A stretch of 64,000 nt of DNA from Helicoverpa zea (Eukaryota > Arthropoda > Insecta > Lepidoptera > Noctuidae), in contig NC_061472.1 of NCBI RefSeq assembly GCF_022581195.2, positions 2,046,001 to 2,110,000 of the forward strand. The letters run 5' to 3'. The position numbers were made by a program, and so were the translations under genes. The notes beneath the pieces are model-generated. The model was not told the origin of the DNA. It saw only the letters and a list, made by a program, of their open reading frames with translations, and made no database searches. Below are positions 1-11,800 of the stretch, piece after piece (position 1 is the first letter of the stretch; each line of letters begins with the position of its first letter).

Positions 1-3000
1 AAGACAAGGTACTCCATGGAAACTGTTTTAAAATTGATTATTTGCGAATGTATTGTGCTTTTAAAGTCAAGTAGATATGGTAGATATTGATAGTTATGAA
101 TTCCTATTACCTATTGTCATGATGAATATAGAAATTTTCATTGGCGAATGGTTTATTTTACGAAAGTAATGTTTTTTTTTGTTTATATTTCTTATGCAGC
201 GAGGGGTCTAAACGTATCAAGCTACCACTTCCCACAATGCCTATTTCCCGGCTCTCACTTTTTTCTCATTCCCAGTCCTAATTGACTAAAATTCAATTAA
301 AAATCTACGCCTATCTATACCTTTTTCACACTACACAATAATGTGGCGTTACTGACAAAAAGCAGGAAACGTGGACGTGACGTATAAAATTTCTTAGCGA
401 TTTCTCATTTTCACCCCACTGTGGAATACACTACAAACCATTTGATTTGTTTAATCAAATGCGGGCTTTCAAATTAATTAGTTTGTTACACACCTGAGCG
501 TACCTTTATTGTGTGTAAAACTAACTTTAATTTGTAGCTGGTAAAATAAAATTTAAGCAATTTTGAACCTTTTGCTGTTCAATGTATGGTTTGTGATTAC
601 CACAGTGGGTGACAATTGTCAGTTTGCAGAAACAAATGTATCATTATTTCCAATGAATTTCGTAATCAATTTTAAAACTAAAATTGTCTACGCTTAGGGT
701 TTAAATTTGAACTGAAAAGTTTGAAATTATTTTTGTTGATTTAATTTTTTAATGTTTCAACAGTTAATCATATGGTGACAGTGAGTTGATGATACCTGTG
801 TAATGATACTTTACGTTTCAATGGGTAATGAGTTTGATTCCGATTTAAAATTCCACGAAAAAACACATTGTTTGATTTCCAAATTGACGGTTGTCAAAAA
901 AATCAAAATGTGTAAAAGAAGTAATAATCAGGTTGGAAGCAAATTGGGTTTTTGTTGTGAATTAACGTGTCTATTGAACAATGACTTTCATACCTTCCTA
1001 TTGTGACAAGAATTGAACAATAATTTTTATTGATCATAAAATTGGTAGGTGAAGTTAACGTCAGCGGTAATTATGAAGTATTCCCTTGCGGATTCTAGGA
1101 ACTGAGGAAGTAATCATATTTTATCGTCCTTATATACGGCGTAGGCACAACGGGGCTTATAGCTACATAGAAGTCATACTGCACTTGATGAAACAGGGAC
1201 ACAATCGGGTATTCAGATTGAATAAATAATTACATAGCAAAATGGCTCAGTATTTTGGAGCATATAACGAGGTTATTGTTAGAAGTGAAAGGACTGAAAT
1301 CTAAAATTACAAAAATTAAACATACATATCATTAGTGAGATGTGTTCTACAGTTTTAATAAAGCTTCCGAATTCTGCAACATTCAGTCTAAACATACGGG
1401 AAGATAGACTATAACTTTACCCTGTTGTAACTCTCCCCACCTCGTAACTACAAAATCCTCTAATTACTATCACCATATAGATAATTGACGTCACAAAACC
1501 CCACGACCTAAGATTACAAGAAATCCGTGCAGTCGTAAAATGAACAAATCCTATGTAAAGGTCGAATATAAATGGGGCTAGTGCAGTGTGAGCCAGTTTT
1601 TTAACCGACTTCCCAAAAAGGAGGAGGTTCTCAATTCGGCCGGTATGTTTTTTTTTTTAGTAACAGGTAACATTAATATTATCGTAACGTGATCTTAATC
1701 AGGCAGAGTAATTATTTAACAGCAAGAATGGCCAAAATTTTACAATATTAGTTTTAGCAGACTTTTTACAAGCCAGATGAATAATCAAATTGATAAAAAA
1801 TAATAATAGAGTAAAAGACACCATTTTTATATCAATATCTACAATTCGGTGTCTCAAGGAAATAGTTGTCGTAATTTATTTAAGGGAATAAGGAGGTGGA
1901 ATAACAGAAACTCTGAAGTGACACTTCCTAGTTAGTGTATTCACGCCCTTACTATTACATCCAAGTTTTACGATGAAATTTTTAATCCTGTTGACATAAA
2001 GGAGTTTATCTTGCATCAGTTTTATTGGGCTGTTACATATTGTTGTTGGTTGTGTCCATGCTATTGTCTATTACGTGCAAAAAAAAGCATTGCTTTGGTG
2101 CAAAAAATAAAAATTGTATAGGTATATAGGACCACTTATTTCGAATAAATTGTTTATGTAAATCAAGTGAAATATTGTACAAAAAATATAGGAAGATTAA
2201 AAATAAATAAAATTTAAACAGGCGGACAATAACTGCTATAACATAATTCGATACGGTTTGGTACCATGTAAAACTTTGATTTAACATTTAATCAAATCAA
2301 GCAAACAGAATAAACTTCATTTTATACCTAACAAAAATAATATCGTAAAAAATCCTATAACAACCGTCTTAAATGCATAACATCTTACTGCATACATCCC
2401 TTATTACTATAAAAGAGAACTAATAAAAATCAAAAATCTTTACGATCTTAAAAATGTTCCTTGTGTTTAATATTACCATCCTCGCCTGACATATCGGGGC
2501 TTAGATTTTACTGTCCAATACGGTATTACATTTGCATAGCCGTAAAATTTACTACCTATGCATTTTGTCTTCTAATCCGCGCATTTTAGCACACTGTGCG
2601 CCCTTCAAATTACTACCACGATATAAAAGTCACTGGTGAATTTTTACTTCAACCTTGTTACTGTAAATATAGGGGTGATTTTTGATTGTTTTTAAGTGAA
2701 AATATAAATTGGTTTTGTAAGTAATTCGGCGATTTTATCACCGATCTTACAGGTTAGGTTAAAGATAAGCTTTTATTGTGTTTGTTTTATTTTATTATTT
2801 TGTATGCAGCTTGCGTATGAGTTGTATGACGTGACAATTGTGCAATGTTTCTGTTATTATGAGAAGGAAAACAGATGAAGCAGATGAAAATGTGTCAATC
2901 TGCCATTTTGTACAAACCTACGAGTTGTAAATAATACTTAAAATGGATCGGAAATGTGTGAAATAAAGAATATTAAAAGCGTTCAAGATTTCTATGTGAA

Positions 3001-3817
3001 GACCTTACCTACCTTACATTTTTGAGGGTATAAGTTAGGATACTTACATTGCTAGGAAATGTAAAAAAATCACCCAGATGCAAATAAAATTGTAACTGCA
3101 AAAATAAATACCTACCAATTATTACAAATGAAAATGTTTACCCCCTTTCAAAGACCACCAAACACAAAAACAAGTCTATTTAAATCCGAAGAAAACCTAA
3201 TTAGCCACCCACCTCAAATTTCAAAACAAAAGCTATCCGTCTGCCATTGTCATAATGTTTGCACGTTCCTAATTTAGACATCAATACCGTTTGCAATACC
3301 GTGTCGCTAAATGTACCAAATAATTGTAACCACGTGGTTAGAAAATTCGAGATAAAATTAGTGTGTTCTTGTGAACTAATGTGATGTTTCTGGTTATTAA
3401 TGGGTTTGGGGTTATTTTAAATGAGAAAAGTGTTATGTTTGATTTGGTTCGAAGGTTAATGGTTTGAGGAAAGTATAACACTTTCCTACTTCCTCAAGAA
3501 GAAGTTTCCGTAGTTTGAGGGAAGTAGGTATGTTTTTGGTTTGACGTATGTGTCCTATTTCCTTTTACACACTATGTTTTTTGGTACAAAATTATAAGTT
3601 ATTCCTATATGTTTTATCTCACAAGAACAAGCAAACCGTGCTTGTATTTGTGTAAAAAAATACACGAATATTGTCCCATGAAAGTTTGGAGGCCCACAGT
3701 AGTGGCCGAGCCGCCGAATATTTGTCCATTAAAAGTTTTGTGGCTGTTTTTTGAGCACTTTTGTATATGGTTTATTTATTAATTTCCCTTAAAAAATTAT
3801 AGATAATACCTCAATCA
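1..3817. other. AT-rich non-coding stretch
   Basis: I see no convincing gene. Open frames here are short, AT-driven and unlike any family I know. One interspersed-repeat fragment near 1598 is listed separately. The rest is low-complexity A/T-rich sequence with no recognisable repeat or RNA gene. Confidence 0.6.
1598..1665 (+). repeat. Interspersed repeat fragment, AACCGACTTC/GGAGGAGG family
   Basis: The segment reads AACCGACTTCCCAAAAAGGA, then GGAGG and a TCAATTCGGCCGGTATG block followed by a T-run. I recognise this as the end of a very common lepidopteran interspersed repeat. Related pieces in the opposite orientation lie at 42949-43069, 62921-63028 and, weakly, 48760-48813. The element class is not clear to me. 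Confidence 0.55.
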
Positions 3818-3821
3818 TATC

Positions 3822-3880
3822 GTATTTGTGGAAATGATCAGTAAAATAGACAATATTTTACTGATCATTTCCACAAATAC
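3822..3880. repeat. Perfect 26-bp-arm inverted repeat (hairpin)
   Basis: Bases 3822-3847 and 3855-3880 are exact reverse complements, separated by the 7-nt spacer AGACAAT. The left arm begins GTATTTGTGG and the right arm ends CCACAAATAC. It lies just outside the 3' end of the minus-strand LINE. It could be a tiny fold-back element, a pre-miRNA-like hairpin, or a recent inverted duplication. Confidence 0.9.
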
Positions 3881-4096
3881 ATATACCTATGTAGCTTGAG
3901 GCATACCTATTATTATATTTATTTATTTATTTATTTATTCTAGGAAGGCTTACAGGCTAATAACACGACAAGATGGTAACAATAGTTTAACACATTGCTA
4001 ATAACAAGCCCCCACATATAGGTAAGCTAACATACAATAAGTACACTGAAGACTCAATGGCATACAATCGCATACAATAGATAATAACATAATATT

Positions 4097-6985
4097 TTAC
4101 GCATCGAAAAAAGATTTGGCTAGCAAACGCCTTGCTGTGCCTGCACTTGTGCAAAACAGATCTATATTCAAATCTAGTGGTATTGCGTTAAAGCTCCGAG
4201 CTGCCCTTAGTAGAAAATTATTACGTCTGTAGTTTGTCGTTGCAAAAGGTGCCTGTAACAGTGGCCGCTGACGGAGTCCACCCATGTTTGTTTTTAACGA
4301 TAAGTTCGCTAAAAGTTCAGGACAATCAACTGTACTATTAGCGATATTCAATAACATACATATGTCATTAATATAACGTCTAGTTTCCAGCGGAAGAAAA
4401 TGATACCTTTTACAGCGATGTGTGTAATTTTCAGACCATTGTTTTGCCTTGAAGTCCAGATATCGTAAGAATTTCTTTTGGATACCCTCAATACGAGACG
4501 TGTAGATCCCGTATTGAGGGTTCCAAACCTGTGAGGCATACTCCAGGTGGCTGCGTACAAAGGAACAGTATAAGATTTTAACAGGTTTAAGAGTACGGAA
4601 GTCTGCTGTGTTTCTAATTATGAATCCTAGCGCTTTCGCCGCTTTCTTTACAATAACGTCTATATGTTGATCAAATAAGAGCTTGCTATCTTGTATTACT
4701 CCTAAATCTCTTATGCTGCTAACTTTATTAATATTTTGATGGTAAAGTTTGAATGCCGCATTTACTATTGTTTTTCGCCGAGAGAAGGTTATATGAAAAC
4801 ATTTGGGCACGTTAAGTTGTAACCTATTACGCTTACAGTATTCCTCAAACCGTTCAAGATCCGATTGAAGGCATTTGACATCTTCTAGGTCTCGCACAAC
4901 TTTATGTATTTTCATGTCATCTGCGTACATTAGGACATAGGAGTGTCTGAAGCAGAGTTTAACGTCTGCAATGAATATTGTAAATAGAAGAGGTCCCAAA
5001 ATGGATCCTTGTGGTACTCCTGAAGGTATAGCAACCCAATCTGAACTATAACCCCGAAGCACCACGGCTTGAGTGCGATTTTCTATATAAGAAGTGAACC
5101 AGCGGTATAAACTACCGTGTATACCGGCTCTCATTAGCTTATCCAGAAGTACCCTGTGATCTATGCGATCAAAGCACTTGCTAAAATCGGTATACATTAC
5201 ATCTACCTGTCCCTGCTGCTCCATGCCTTTAGTGATATATTCATGCGAAAGAATTAAGTTAGATGTAGTAGACCTATTTCTGATGAAGCCGTGCTGCTCT
5301 TCACCAAATTTGCATTTTAATGCAGTGTATACACTATTATGTACAATCCGCTCGAGCACTTTAGCAATCAAACATATTTTGGAAATAGGGCGATAGTTGG
5401 CAATGTCTGTCTTGTCTCCTTTTTTAAAAATTGGTGTTACAAAGGCTGACTTCCATATATTAGGGACTATACCTTCCGCAAGCGATCGTTCGAATAGAAT
5501 GCATATTGGGATGGTAATACTCTTTGCACAGTTTACAATAAAAATAGGAGCTAACTGGTCAGGCCCGCCAGCCTTGGATAGGTCCAAGGACTTCAGTAGC
5601 CTATAAACTTCAGAATTACTTATTTCAACAGTGCTTATGCATGCTGAATCATCATCTGTGGAGAAGTCAGAAGGATCCACGGGTGTTAGTGGGTCTGGTT
5701 CTTGATAAGTAGAGCAAAAAAACGTAGCGAATAAATTACTAATGCCTTCTCCAGTAGATGCCGTCTCATCACCATACCGCATTACGTTAGGAAAAATGTT
5801 GTTATTCTTTTTACTCTTAATGTAAGACCAAAAAGTCTTAGGGTTTTTAATAATAGCTGACTCCATTCTGTCCATATATTTACTAAAGCAAGACCGTTCC
5901 AATTCGATTACTCGATTACGCAATATAGAGAAGGAATGATAGTCTGATATATTTCCATATGTCTTGTATCTGCGGTGATATTTATATTTTTCTTTAAGCA
6001 TTTTGACCAACGCTGTGTTATACCAAGGAGGATGTGAACTTTGAGCTATAGTTTTAATAGGAATATATTTATCTCTAAGTTCATATAATTTGTTATAAAA
6101 AGTTGACACAGCCTCGTTTAATGGTTTTGTCAGTAATAACTCATCCCATTTTACTTGATCCAGGTCATCTATGATAGCTTCGTAATTACCCTTTGAATAT
6201 ATAAACTTGGTTGTTTTTTTCTCCACCAGTTTATGAATTTCTACAAAATTTGCATTAATAATTAACGGCTTATGATGTAGGTCTACGGGTAGCGCCAGTG
6301 GATTAATACATTCTGCGACGCCAACGGAATCATTAGAAAATACTAAGTCCAATAACCTATTGTTGACATTTTTTATATTATTGTATTGATAAAGGTTAGC
6401 TAATATGACGGTATCAAAGAAGTCTTTTATTTGCTGAGAGGAAATATTAATGGGGGTTAGATCTAAACTATTTGTACTTACATTTATCCAGTCCACATAG
6501 CTGCCAAAATTGAAATCACCCACTATTATAAATTTATCCTTCGGGTTTGATAACACTACGTGATTAAGGGTATTTGTGAAATTATTTAACTGTATATTAT
6601 ATGTGTTACCACGGTTTTCGTTACAAAGGTAAACAGTGCAAATATGAAGGTAATAAGTCACCGAGGGTCTTGACCTTTTAAGAATCAATGAAATCCAAAG
6701 GTCCTCAGCAGAACTACGCCAGTCGGGTCTCTCAACAGCTGTAAGGTCACTTCTTACGGCAATTAAAACACCACCACCCCTACTTTGTACAGTACGGGAA
6801 TAGTCACGGTCTCGACGCCACACTAAATACCTATTATCAAACATTTCACTATCACAAATATCATCCGAAAGCCATGTTTCTGTGAGAACAATAATGTCAT
6901 AGTTATTAATACTAACATTACGAAGAAGACTGTTCGTTTTTGTACGCAGACCACGGACATTTTGATAGTAAATGTTAACGGACAT
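4097..6985 (-). CDS. LINE ORF2: endonuclease + reverse transcriptase
   Basis: A 962-residue polyprotein that would nick target DNA and prime reverse transcription of its own RNA there. The N-terminal apurinic-type endonuclease has Asn in QNVRG (about 9), Glu in LTETWL (36), GDFN (156-159) and LDLVFS (212-217). The last catalytic motif reads DLHHKP (235-240) instead of the usual SDHxP. The reverse transcriptase follows, with FKKGD...NYRPIS, GFIRNRS, DFSKCFDRIDH (motif A), SGVPQGSILGPLL (motif B) and YADD at 687-690. A C-terminal extension of about 200 residues has no zinc knuckle that I can see. There is no stop or frameshift. ATG 6985 is chosen because SVNIYYQNVRG starts where such endonucleases begin. 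It would be translated from a dicistronic RNA with ORF1. Confidence 0.95.
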   Translation of the reverse strand: MSVNIYYQNVRGLRTKTNSLLRNVSINNYDIIVLTETWLSDDICDSEMFDNRYLVWRRDRDYSRTVQSRGGGVLIAVRSDLTAVERPDWRSSAEDLWISLILKRSRPSVTYYLHICTVYLCNENRGNTYNIQLNNFTNTLNHVVLSNPKDKFIIVGDFNFGSYVDWINVSTNSLDLTPINISSQQIKDFFDTVILANLYQYNNIKNVNNRLLDLVFSNDSVGVAECINPLALPVDLHHKPLIINANFVEIHKLVEKKTTKFIYSKGNYEAIIDDLDQVKWDELLLTKPLNEAVSTFYNKLYELRDKYIPIKTIAQSSHPPWYNTALVKMLKEKYKYHRRYKTYGNISDYHSFSILRNRVIELERSCFSKYMDRMESAIIKNPKTFWSYIKSKKNNNIFPNVMRYGDETASTGEGISNLFATFFCSTYQEPDPLTPVDPSDFSTDDDSACISTVEISNSEVYRLLKSLDLSKAGGPDQLAPIFIVNCAKSITIPICILFERSLAEGIVPNIWKSAFVTPIFKKGDKTDIANYRPISKICLIAKVLERIVHNSVYTALKCKFGEEQHGFIRNRSTTSNLILSHEYITKGMEQQGQVDVMYTDFSKCFDRIDHRVLLDKLMRAGIHGSLYRWFTSYIENRTQAVVLRGYSSDWVAIPSGVPQGSILGPLLFTIFIADVKLCFRHSYVLMYADDMKIHKVVRDLEDVKCLQSDLERFEEYCKRNRLQLNVPKCFHITFSRRKTIVNAAFKLYHQNINKVSSIRDLGVIQDSKLLFDQHIDVIVKKAAKALGFIIRNTADFRTLKPVKILYCSFVRSHLEYASQVWNPQYGIYTSRIEGIQKKFLRYLDFKAKQWSENYTHRCKRYHFLPLETRRYINDICMLLNIANSTVDCPELLANLSLKTNMGGLRQRPLLQAPFATTNYRRNNFLLRAARSFNAIPLDLNIDLFCTSAGTARRLLAKSFFDA

Positions 6986-7411
6986 ATCGGAGTCTCACAA
7001 TAACCATATTATTCAACATAATACTAGAAATAATCGAAATTATATTCTTTAATATACAATTATAAATAAATAAGTCGGTAGGAGCACAAGTAGTCAGGCA
7101 CAACCAGACACAGTGTATGGCGCAATATAAGTGTGTAAATATTTGGTCACCAATGGAGACAGAAGACAACCGGTATCCAAGCGCTAGCAATGTTAAGTGA
7201 TTAGTAATAAGCCACATAATGATGTATTGAAAATAAAGCTCAAATTTTATGTACTTAAGGTCATTAACAAGTTGTAACACAATACTAACGACTAAAATAT
7301 TTTTATAAAGCTTATTTGAACACAATGAGCATGGACACATGAGTATCAGGAAAACGCAAGCTGGACTCAGTGATCTACGGCTCTCAAACTGAGGAGTATT
7401 ATTTAAGTAAA

Positions 7412-8368
7412 TTACACTATTTTTGTTAAATCCTTTTCTGATTTTATAATAATAACTGGACTTGTCTCCGTTTTTCGTGCATGTATTTTCGCGTGTTTTA
7501 TCCACACATATTGAAAATTTGCTGCAGCAGCCGACTTCTTGGTTTGGGACAGTAACAATTTATTTTTAATGGTAAGATGGTCGTTAATGTATACCTTTTG
7601 ATTACCGGATAATCCAAAGACACTGTTTGTCAAAGGAGACGTTTTGGCCTCCAGTCTAGCGGCGGCAATGAAGTCCTCCTTTACGTATCGGTTACAGAAA
7701 CAAACTATTATTGGTTTAGTACGGTCCTTCTCGCGTGTTGGTACTCTTGATACAAAATTTATTTGGGTTTTTGAGATTGGGTAGTTAATTTTTGAGCCAA
7801 TTTTTACGACTATCTCCAACAGATTTTCATTGTTTTGCTGCGTTATTCCTTTTATTTCTATATTATTCATTCGTGACCACTGGTCTCTGTCCTCGGATTC
7901 GTCCTCCAGTTTCATCAAACGTTCTTGAAGCTTCTCCACGTCTTCTTTTATACACTCCACCTTAACAACACGTTGCTCCATTACCCTTAACTTATCTTCT
8001 AGTTTATTTATAATCTCATCAAATTGCTTACTAAGTGATGATTTTAAATCAGCGAATTCCTTCCTCATTGTTGAGACTTCGTCCTTTAGACTCTCCAACG
8101 GAGTCAGCTTTTCAGACAGCGCTCGTATTTCCAGTAATACTGCTGATTCTGCGATTGGTGATTTTGGTGCAGGCGATACTGGTTGATGGGACGTGCCGGA
8201 TAGCCTACATTTGTTGCAACGCCAGGTAAGCTTTCTGTCCCCCAATTTCCGATAACCAGCTTCAGTAATTCCCGCACATTGAAAGTGCATTGTCATACAG
8301 CATACAGTGCAGTATACTCCATCCGACATCCGTTCACTACAGGTATCGCAAATTTTATCCATCACCAA
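7412..8368 (-). CDS. LINE ORF1: PHD finger, coiled coil and FP-like RNA-binding protein
   Basis: A 318-residue ORF1 protein, by analogy the nucleic-acid chaperone that coats the element RNA. Residues 7-54 form a complete C4HC3 PHD-type zinc finger: C7, C10, C20, C23, H28, C31, C51, C54. Residues about 80-155 are rich in Leu/Glu/Lys heptads (SLKDEVSTMRKEFADLKSSL and onward) and should form a coiled coil for multimerisation. From about 160 on, the sequence resembles the FP-protein-like domain (Baculo_FP family) found in many insect LINE ORF1s, with NNIEIKGI and a KVYINDHLT segment. It lies 426 bp upstream of ORF2 on the same strand. A second Met at residue 3 could also start it. The family call is from memory of similar proteins, not a search. 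Confidence 0.88.
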   Translation of the reverse strand: MVMDKICDTCSERMSDGVYCTVCCMTMHFQCAGITEAGYRKLGDRKLTWRCNKCRLSGTSHQPVSPAPKSPIAESAVLLEIRALSEKLTPLESLKDEVSTMRKEFADLKSSLSKQFDEIINKLEDKLRVMEQRVVKVECIKEDVEKLQERLMKLEDESEDRDQWSRMNNIEIKGITQQNNENLLEIVVKIGSKINYPISKTQINFVSRVPTREKDRTKPIIVCFCNRYVKEDFIAAARLEAKTSPLTNSVFGLSGNQKVYINDHLTIKNKLLLSQTKKSAAAANFQYVWIKHAKIHARKTETSPVIIIKSEKDLTKIV

Positions 8369-8887
8369 GAACTTTGAGAAACAGTGGTTCGAGAACTCCC
8401 GACAGAACGGACTTGAGTAGGTAATACGCGACCGCAGGGTACGAGTCTTGGGTATTGTGTATATAATAAAAAAAAAAATAATCGACCTCTTAGATGCAGT
8501 GCGAATTAGGTAGAAACTATTGTGCCGTCTTCGTTACTTAGTCTTTGGTGTGTGCGCACGCGTACGTCACCGAACGTAACCGCGCGCAGATATGACACTT
8601 ATGCGCGGCGCGTAACCGCGACAGTAGCTTGCACTATGCGTATAATGTCCAGTCACACACCCACCGAATGACTTCGCAAAGTTCGATGTTTTAAACGGTT
8701 CACACCAAAAAAATGTTCACTAACACACTTTTTAACACTGTTTTTATAGAATTACACTTTAAGTTGAGTATTCAATCACTTGAAACAATTTTATTTGCGA
8801 TTAGCGTCCAAATTGTTAATATTTTATATTTTAGCAAAGAGCAAAAAATTTATCGACTACTCGTTGGGACTGCCATAGAGTAAAACT
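8369..8887 (-). promoter_or_regulatory. LINE 5' leader, probable internal promoter
   Basis: Upstream of ORF1 is about 0.5 kb that is locally CpG-rich, with runs such as GCGCACGCGTACGTC and GCGCGGCGCG around 8550-8630, unlike the AT-rich flanks. LINEs of this group carry their promoter inside the element, so this is where it should lie. I cannot point to a specific start site; the leader limit at 8887 rests only on the possible 8-bp TSD. Confidence 0.4.
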
Positions 8888-8895
8888 TTATTATA

Positions 8896-11800
8896 GAGGT
8901 AGTATGTCCGACACCACTTCCCCAAAACATTAATCCCAGCGTCCTGTAATCAGACCATTCATGCCAAGCACTTCAGACTTTACAGTCGTCAGAATTTGCA
9001 TGAAACTCATCAGGGTGAGTTTATGAGTGCGCTCGATTGTTGCACTTATTGTTAGAGGATGAACAATTAAAGTTATGATTGATCCGTTTTATTGTGACTG
9101 TGAAGGGTGATGTGGCAGGGTTAAATTCAACAGTTTAAAAAATAAAGTGTTGGCTGAGCTTACCTAACATTCAAATATTATATTTGTTCGTCATAATTCT
9201 TTACTTATGATATTTTGTGTCCTAAGATAAAATATAGGCTAAGGCATAGTTTTCCGTCTAAATAAGTTAGTTTTCTTCAAACAATGACTATGAATTTTCA
9301 CGTTCAATTTTCGGAGTCAAAAGTTGTTTTAAGAAAAACGAACGCTTATGTGGTCGATGAAAATTGGCCTAGACCTGGGCCCAGGCGTAGTAACCATTTA
9401 GTAATATGTATGTGGTCTATGTCCAATGTTTTTCTATGAGAGCTCAAAGAGCCTTCAGATCTGGTATAAAAATGCAAATCTGAAACAAAAAAAAGCTTCA
9501 ATAAGTAAATCAAGCAATCACCGTAAAAGGACTAATCAAAGACTATAAAATTAAGGCAACTATAAAACTTGGCTCAACCGGGTATCGAACCTCGTAAACT
9601 AAATGAGGACATTCGTAAGCATCGCGGTGACGAGATATATCTTGCAATTTGCTGTTGTAACTCTGTGACAATGAATCAGGTATTTTGTTCTACGTAATTT
9701 TTGCAGTGACGTAAAATGCCTTGGTGTAGTATACAAGGTACGAAGATTTTGTGGAGAGATACGCGGTGATACTTTACTGTGTAGGTATATCTTTTTATAC
9801 AGTTTGATCTTATAGTTAGTTGCATAAATTAATTAAAACTATAATGATAATAAAACCATGACCAACCATATACTTGTCGTCAATTGGTGAAATCGGAGAT
9901 TTGACAAGTGAATATTGTTCGGTTATCGTAATAGCTAAATGGTGCTACTCACAGTTAAAGTATGTATATGTATATGTCAATATATAGACAGTGTTAATTT
10001 ACCGAGATCGATATCGATCAATAACTCATTTCGGTTAATATACACAAGTCCTATATTCTAACATGCCATACCAAGCCTACATGCACCTCAAAAGGTCTTA
10101 AAGCCTTCAGTCGGTTTCGACCTAATCCTTCTCCCTTCCCGTCGTATCGAATTCCGATCCTGAACTGTGGGGGATTAGAGAGTGTACCTGTATTTGTGGA
10201 CCCATATTGGTATGTTCTCAAAGCTTCTGTGTCCAAATTGCTGGTCGAATTTTGATCTGTTTGACTGTACATAAGCATCTCAGTCAAATATTGGTAGAGA
10301 TTTTCTCTTTCAATTTTTCACTGGCTGCTTACCGCAGTTTTACTTGTGTCTCTTATAGGTACGTACCCAGATAAAATATAGTCTAGTCACCTGAGGAAAG
10401 TGTTGCTTTGAGATAGTGATTTTTTGAGATCGCTTCAGTAATTATAAACCTTTAGGTTACACACAAAAATATAATCTACGACGGTATTAAAAAAAAATCT
10501 TTATCATTTTAAGTCCCCATCATAAATTAACTTAAAATAATACATTTGTCTCTTATAACTTAAACCTAATGCAGCCCGAGGTTAAAAGTATTAAGTTAAC
10601 TAAACACAACAATATTATGAAAGTCACTAATCCTAAAATATGCACAAAATGTTAAAGAGCTCAGAATTAATAACGTCATCATCCCTTTTAAATAGTCTTT
10701 GATGAGAATATGCCTCGAAGGCAGACAGTTGAAACGTTTGCATATTAAATACTTTAGGATTTGCCCCTGGTTCTATTTGTACCTACTCCAAGGGAAATAC
10801 TCAATCATTATTTTCATATCGGCGCGAATTTAGATAATCATAGTTAAGTCGTTTAGAAATGAGTAGATTTTCAAGACGAAATAATTATTTATATAAGTTT
10901 TAAAGTGAAAGATAAAAAAATAACCTACTTCATGTACATAGACTATTGCCCTGAAACTTTTAAATAGGTACAAAAAAAAACTTTAATACAAATAATCAGG
11001 AGTGGAAAATAAATTACATATTGGGAAATCGTGTAATTTCAATTCAAATTTCAGAAGTGTTTGTGAGTATGTTAGTAGAAATTCAAGTGGTTAATCTCTG
11101 AAATAACTATACAGGTATTTGCCATTACTATACCAATATAAACTTCCCATTTCCCGACTACTGTATCATTCATAAGTATCCGACTCGCCTTAGGCAGAAG
11201 TTACAGAGATGTTTACAGAACGCAACATTTTACAGATAGGTACGGCAAATAAGGACTGTAAACAGCCCGAGGTCTATTTGACAATTAGTTAAATTATACT
11301 GTCGAAGCTCTTTGACATTTGCATAATGTTGAGTTAATATTTCAAGGGGGAAGAGAGAAAATGCTAATTGATTTGGGAAAAAAAGATGTTAGCATTTTAC
11401 ATATTTTACCGAAGCATGGTAAGAAATTGCGCCATGTTGTAGTAGTGCCTAAATATATATTTTGTCCTGTTGGAAACGTGTGAAAAAAACAGACTTCTTG
11501 AAAAACTGCTGGTCACTATTTTAGCTACTTTTCTTTTTAATACGTTACAAGTCATCACCATTTACATAAGCTCTAATTATTCAGTTTCTGAGCAACCCGC
11601 ATCCATCCACTTCCTACCACCTTCTTCAAAACGTTGGTTCACTTGTTCCTAATCAAACTCAATTATTAACTAGCCTTATTTTTTATTGTCTAGTTACCGC
11701 AATAAGATTCCATAAGAAGACTATCGATACATCTATCTTATTTCATAAATTATACCTCAATCAAAATCGTCATCATAATCCAATCTGTCAATGAGCGTCT

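Larger units (their letters stand above)
3918..8887 (-). mobile_element. Full-length-looking CR1/Jockey-superfamily LINE
   Basis: On the minus strand this is a GC-richer 5' leader, ORF1 (7412-8368), a 426-bp inter-ORF gap, ORF2 with endonuclease and reverse transcriptase (4097-6985), a short 3' UTR and a 3' tail of AAATA-type tandem repeats at 3918-3937. Both ORFs are open from ATG to stop without frameshifts, so the copy looks young. The octamer TTATTATA occurs at 3910-3917 and 8888-8895 and could be a short TSD; in AT-rich DNA this is weak evidence, so both outer limits are estimates. The NVRGLRTK endonuclease start and LTETWL motif suggest the CR1/Jockey group, but I cannot fix the clade without a tree. 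Confidence 0.85.

Noticed and set aside
5163..5606. Plus-strand frames across LINE ORF2
   Set aside because: They are antisense to a well-supported reverse transcriptase and carry no motif.
10051..10287. 78-codon minus-strand frame
   Set aside because: No family resemblance, and the flanks look intergenic; length is compatible with chance.
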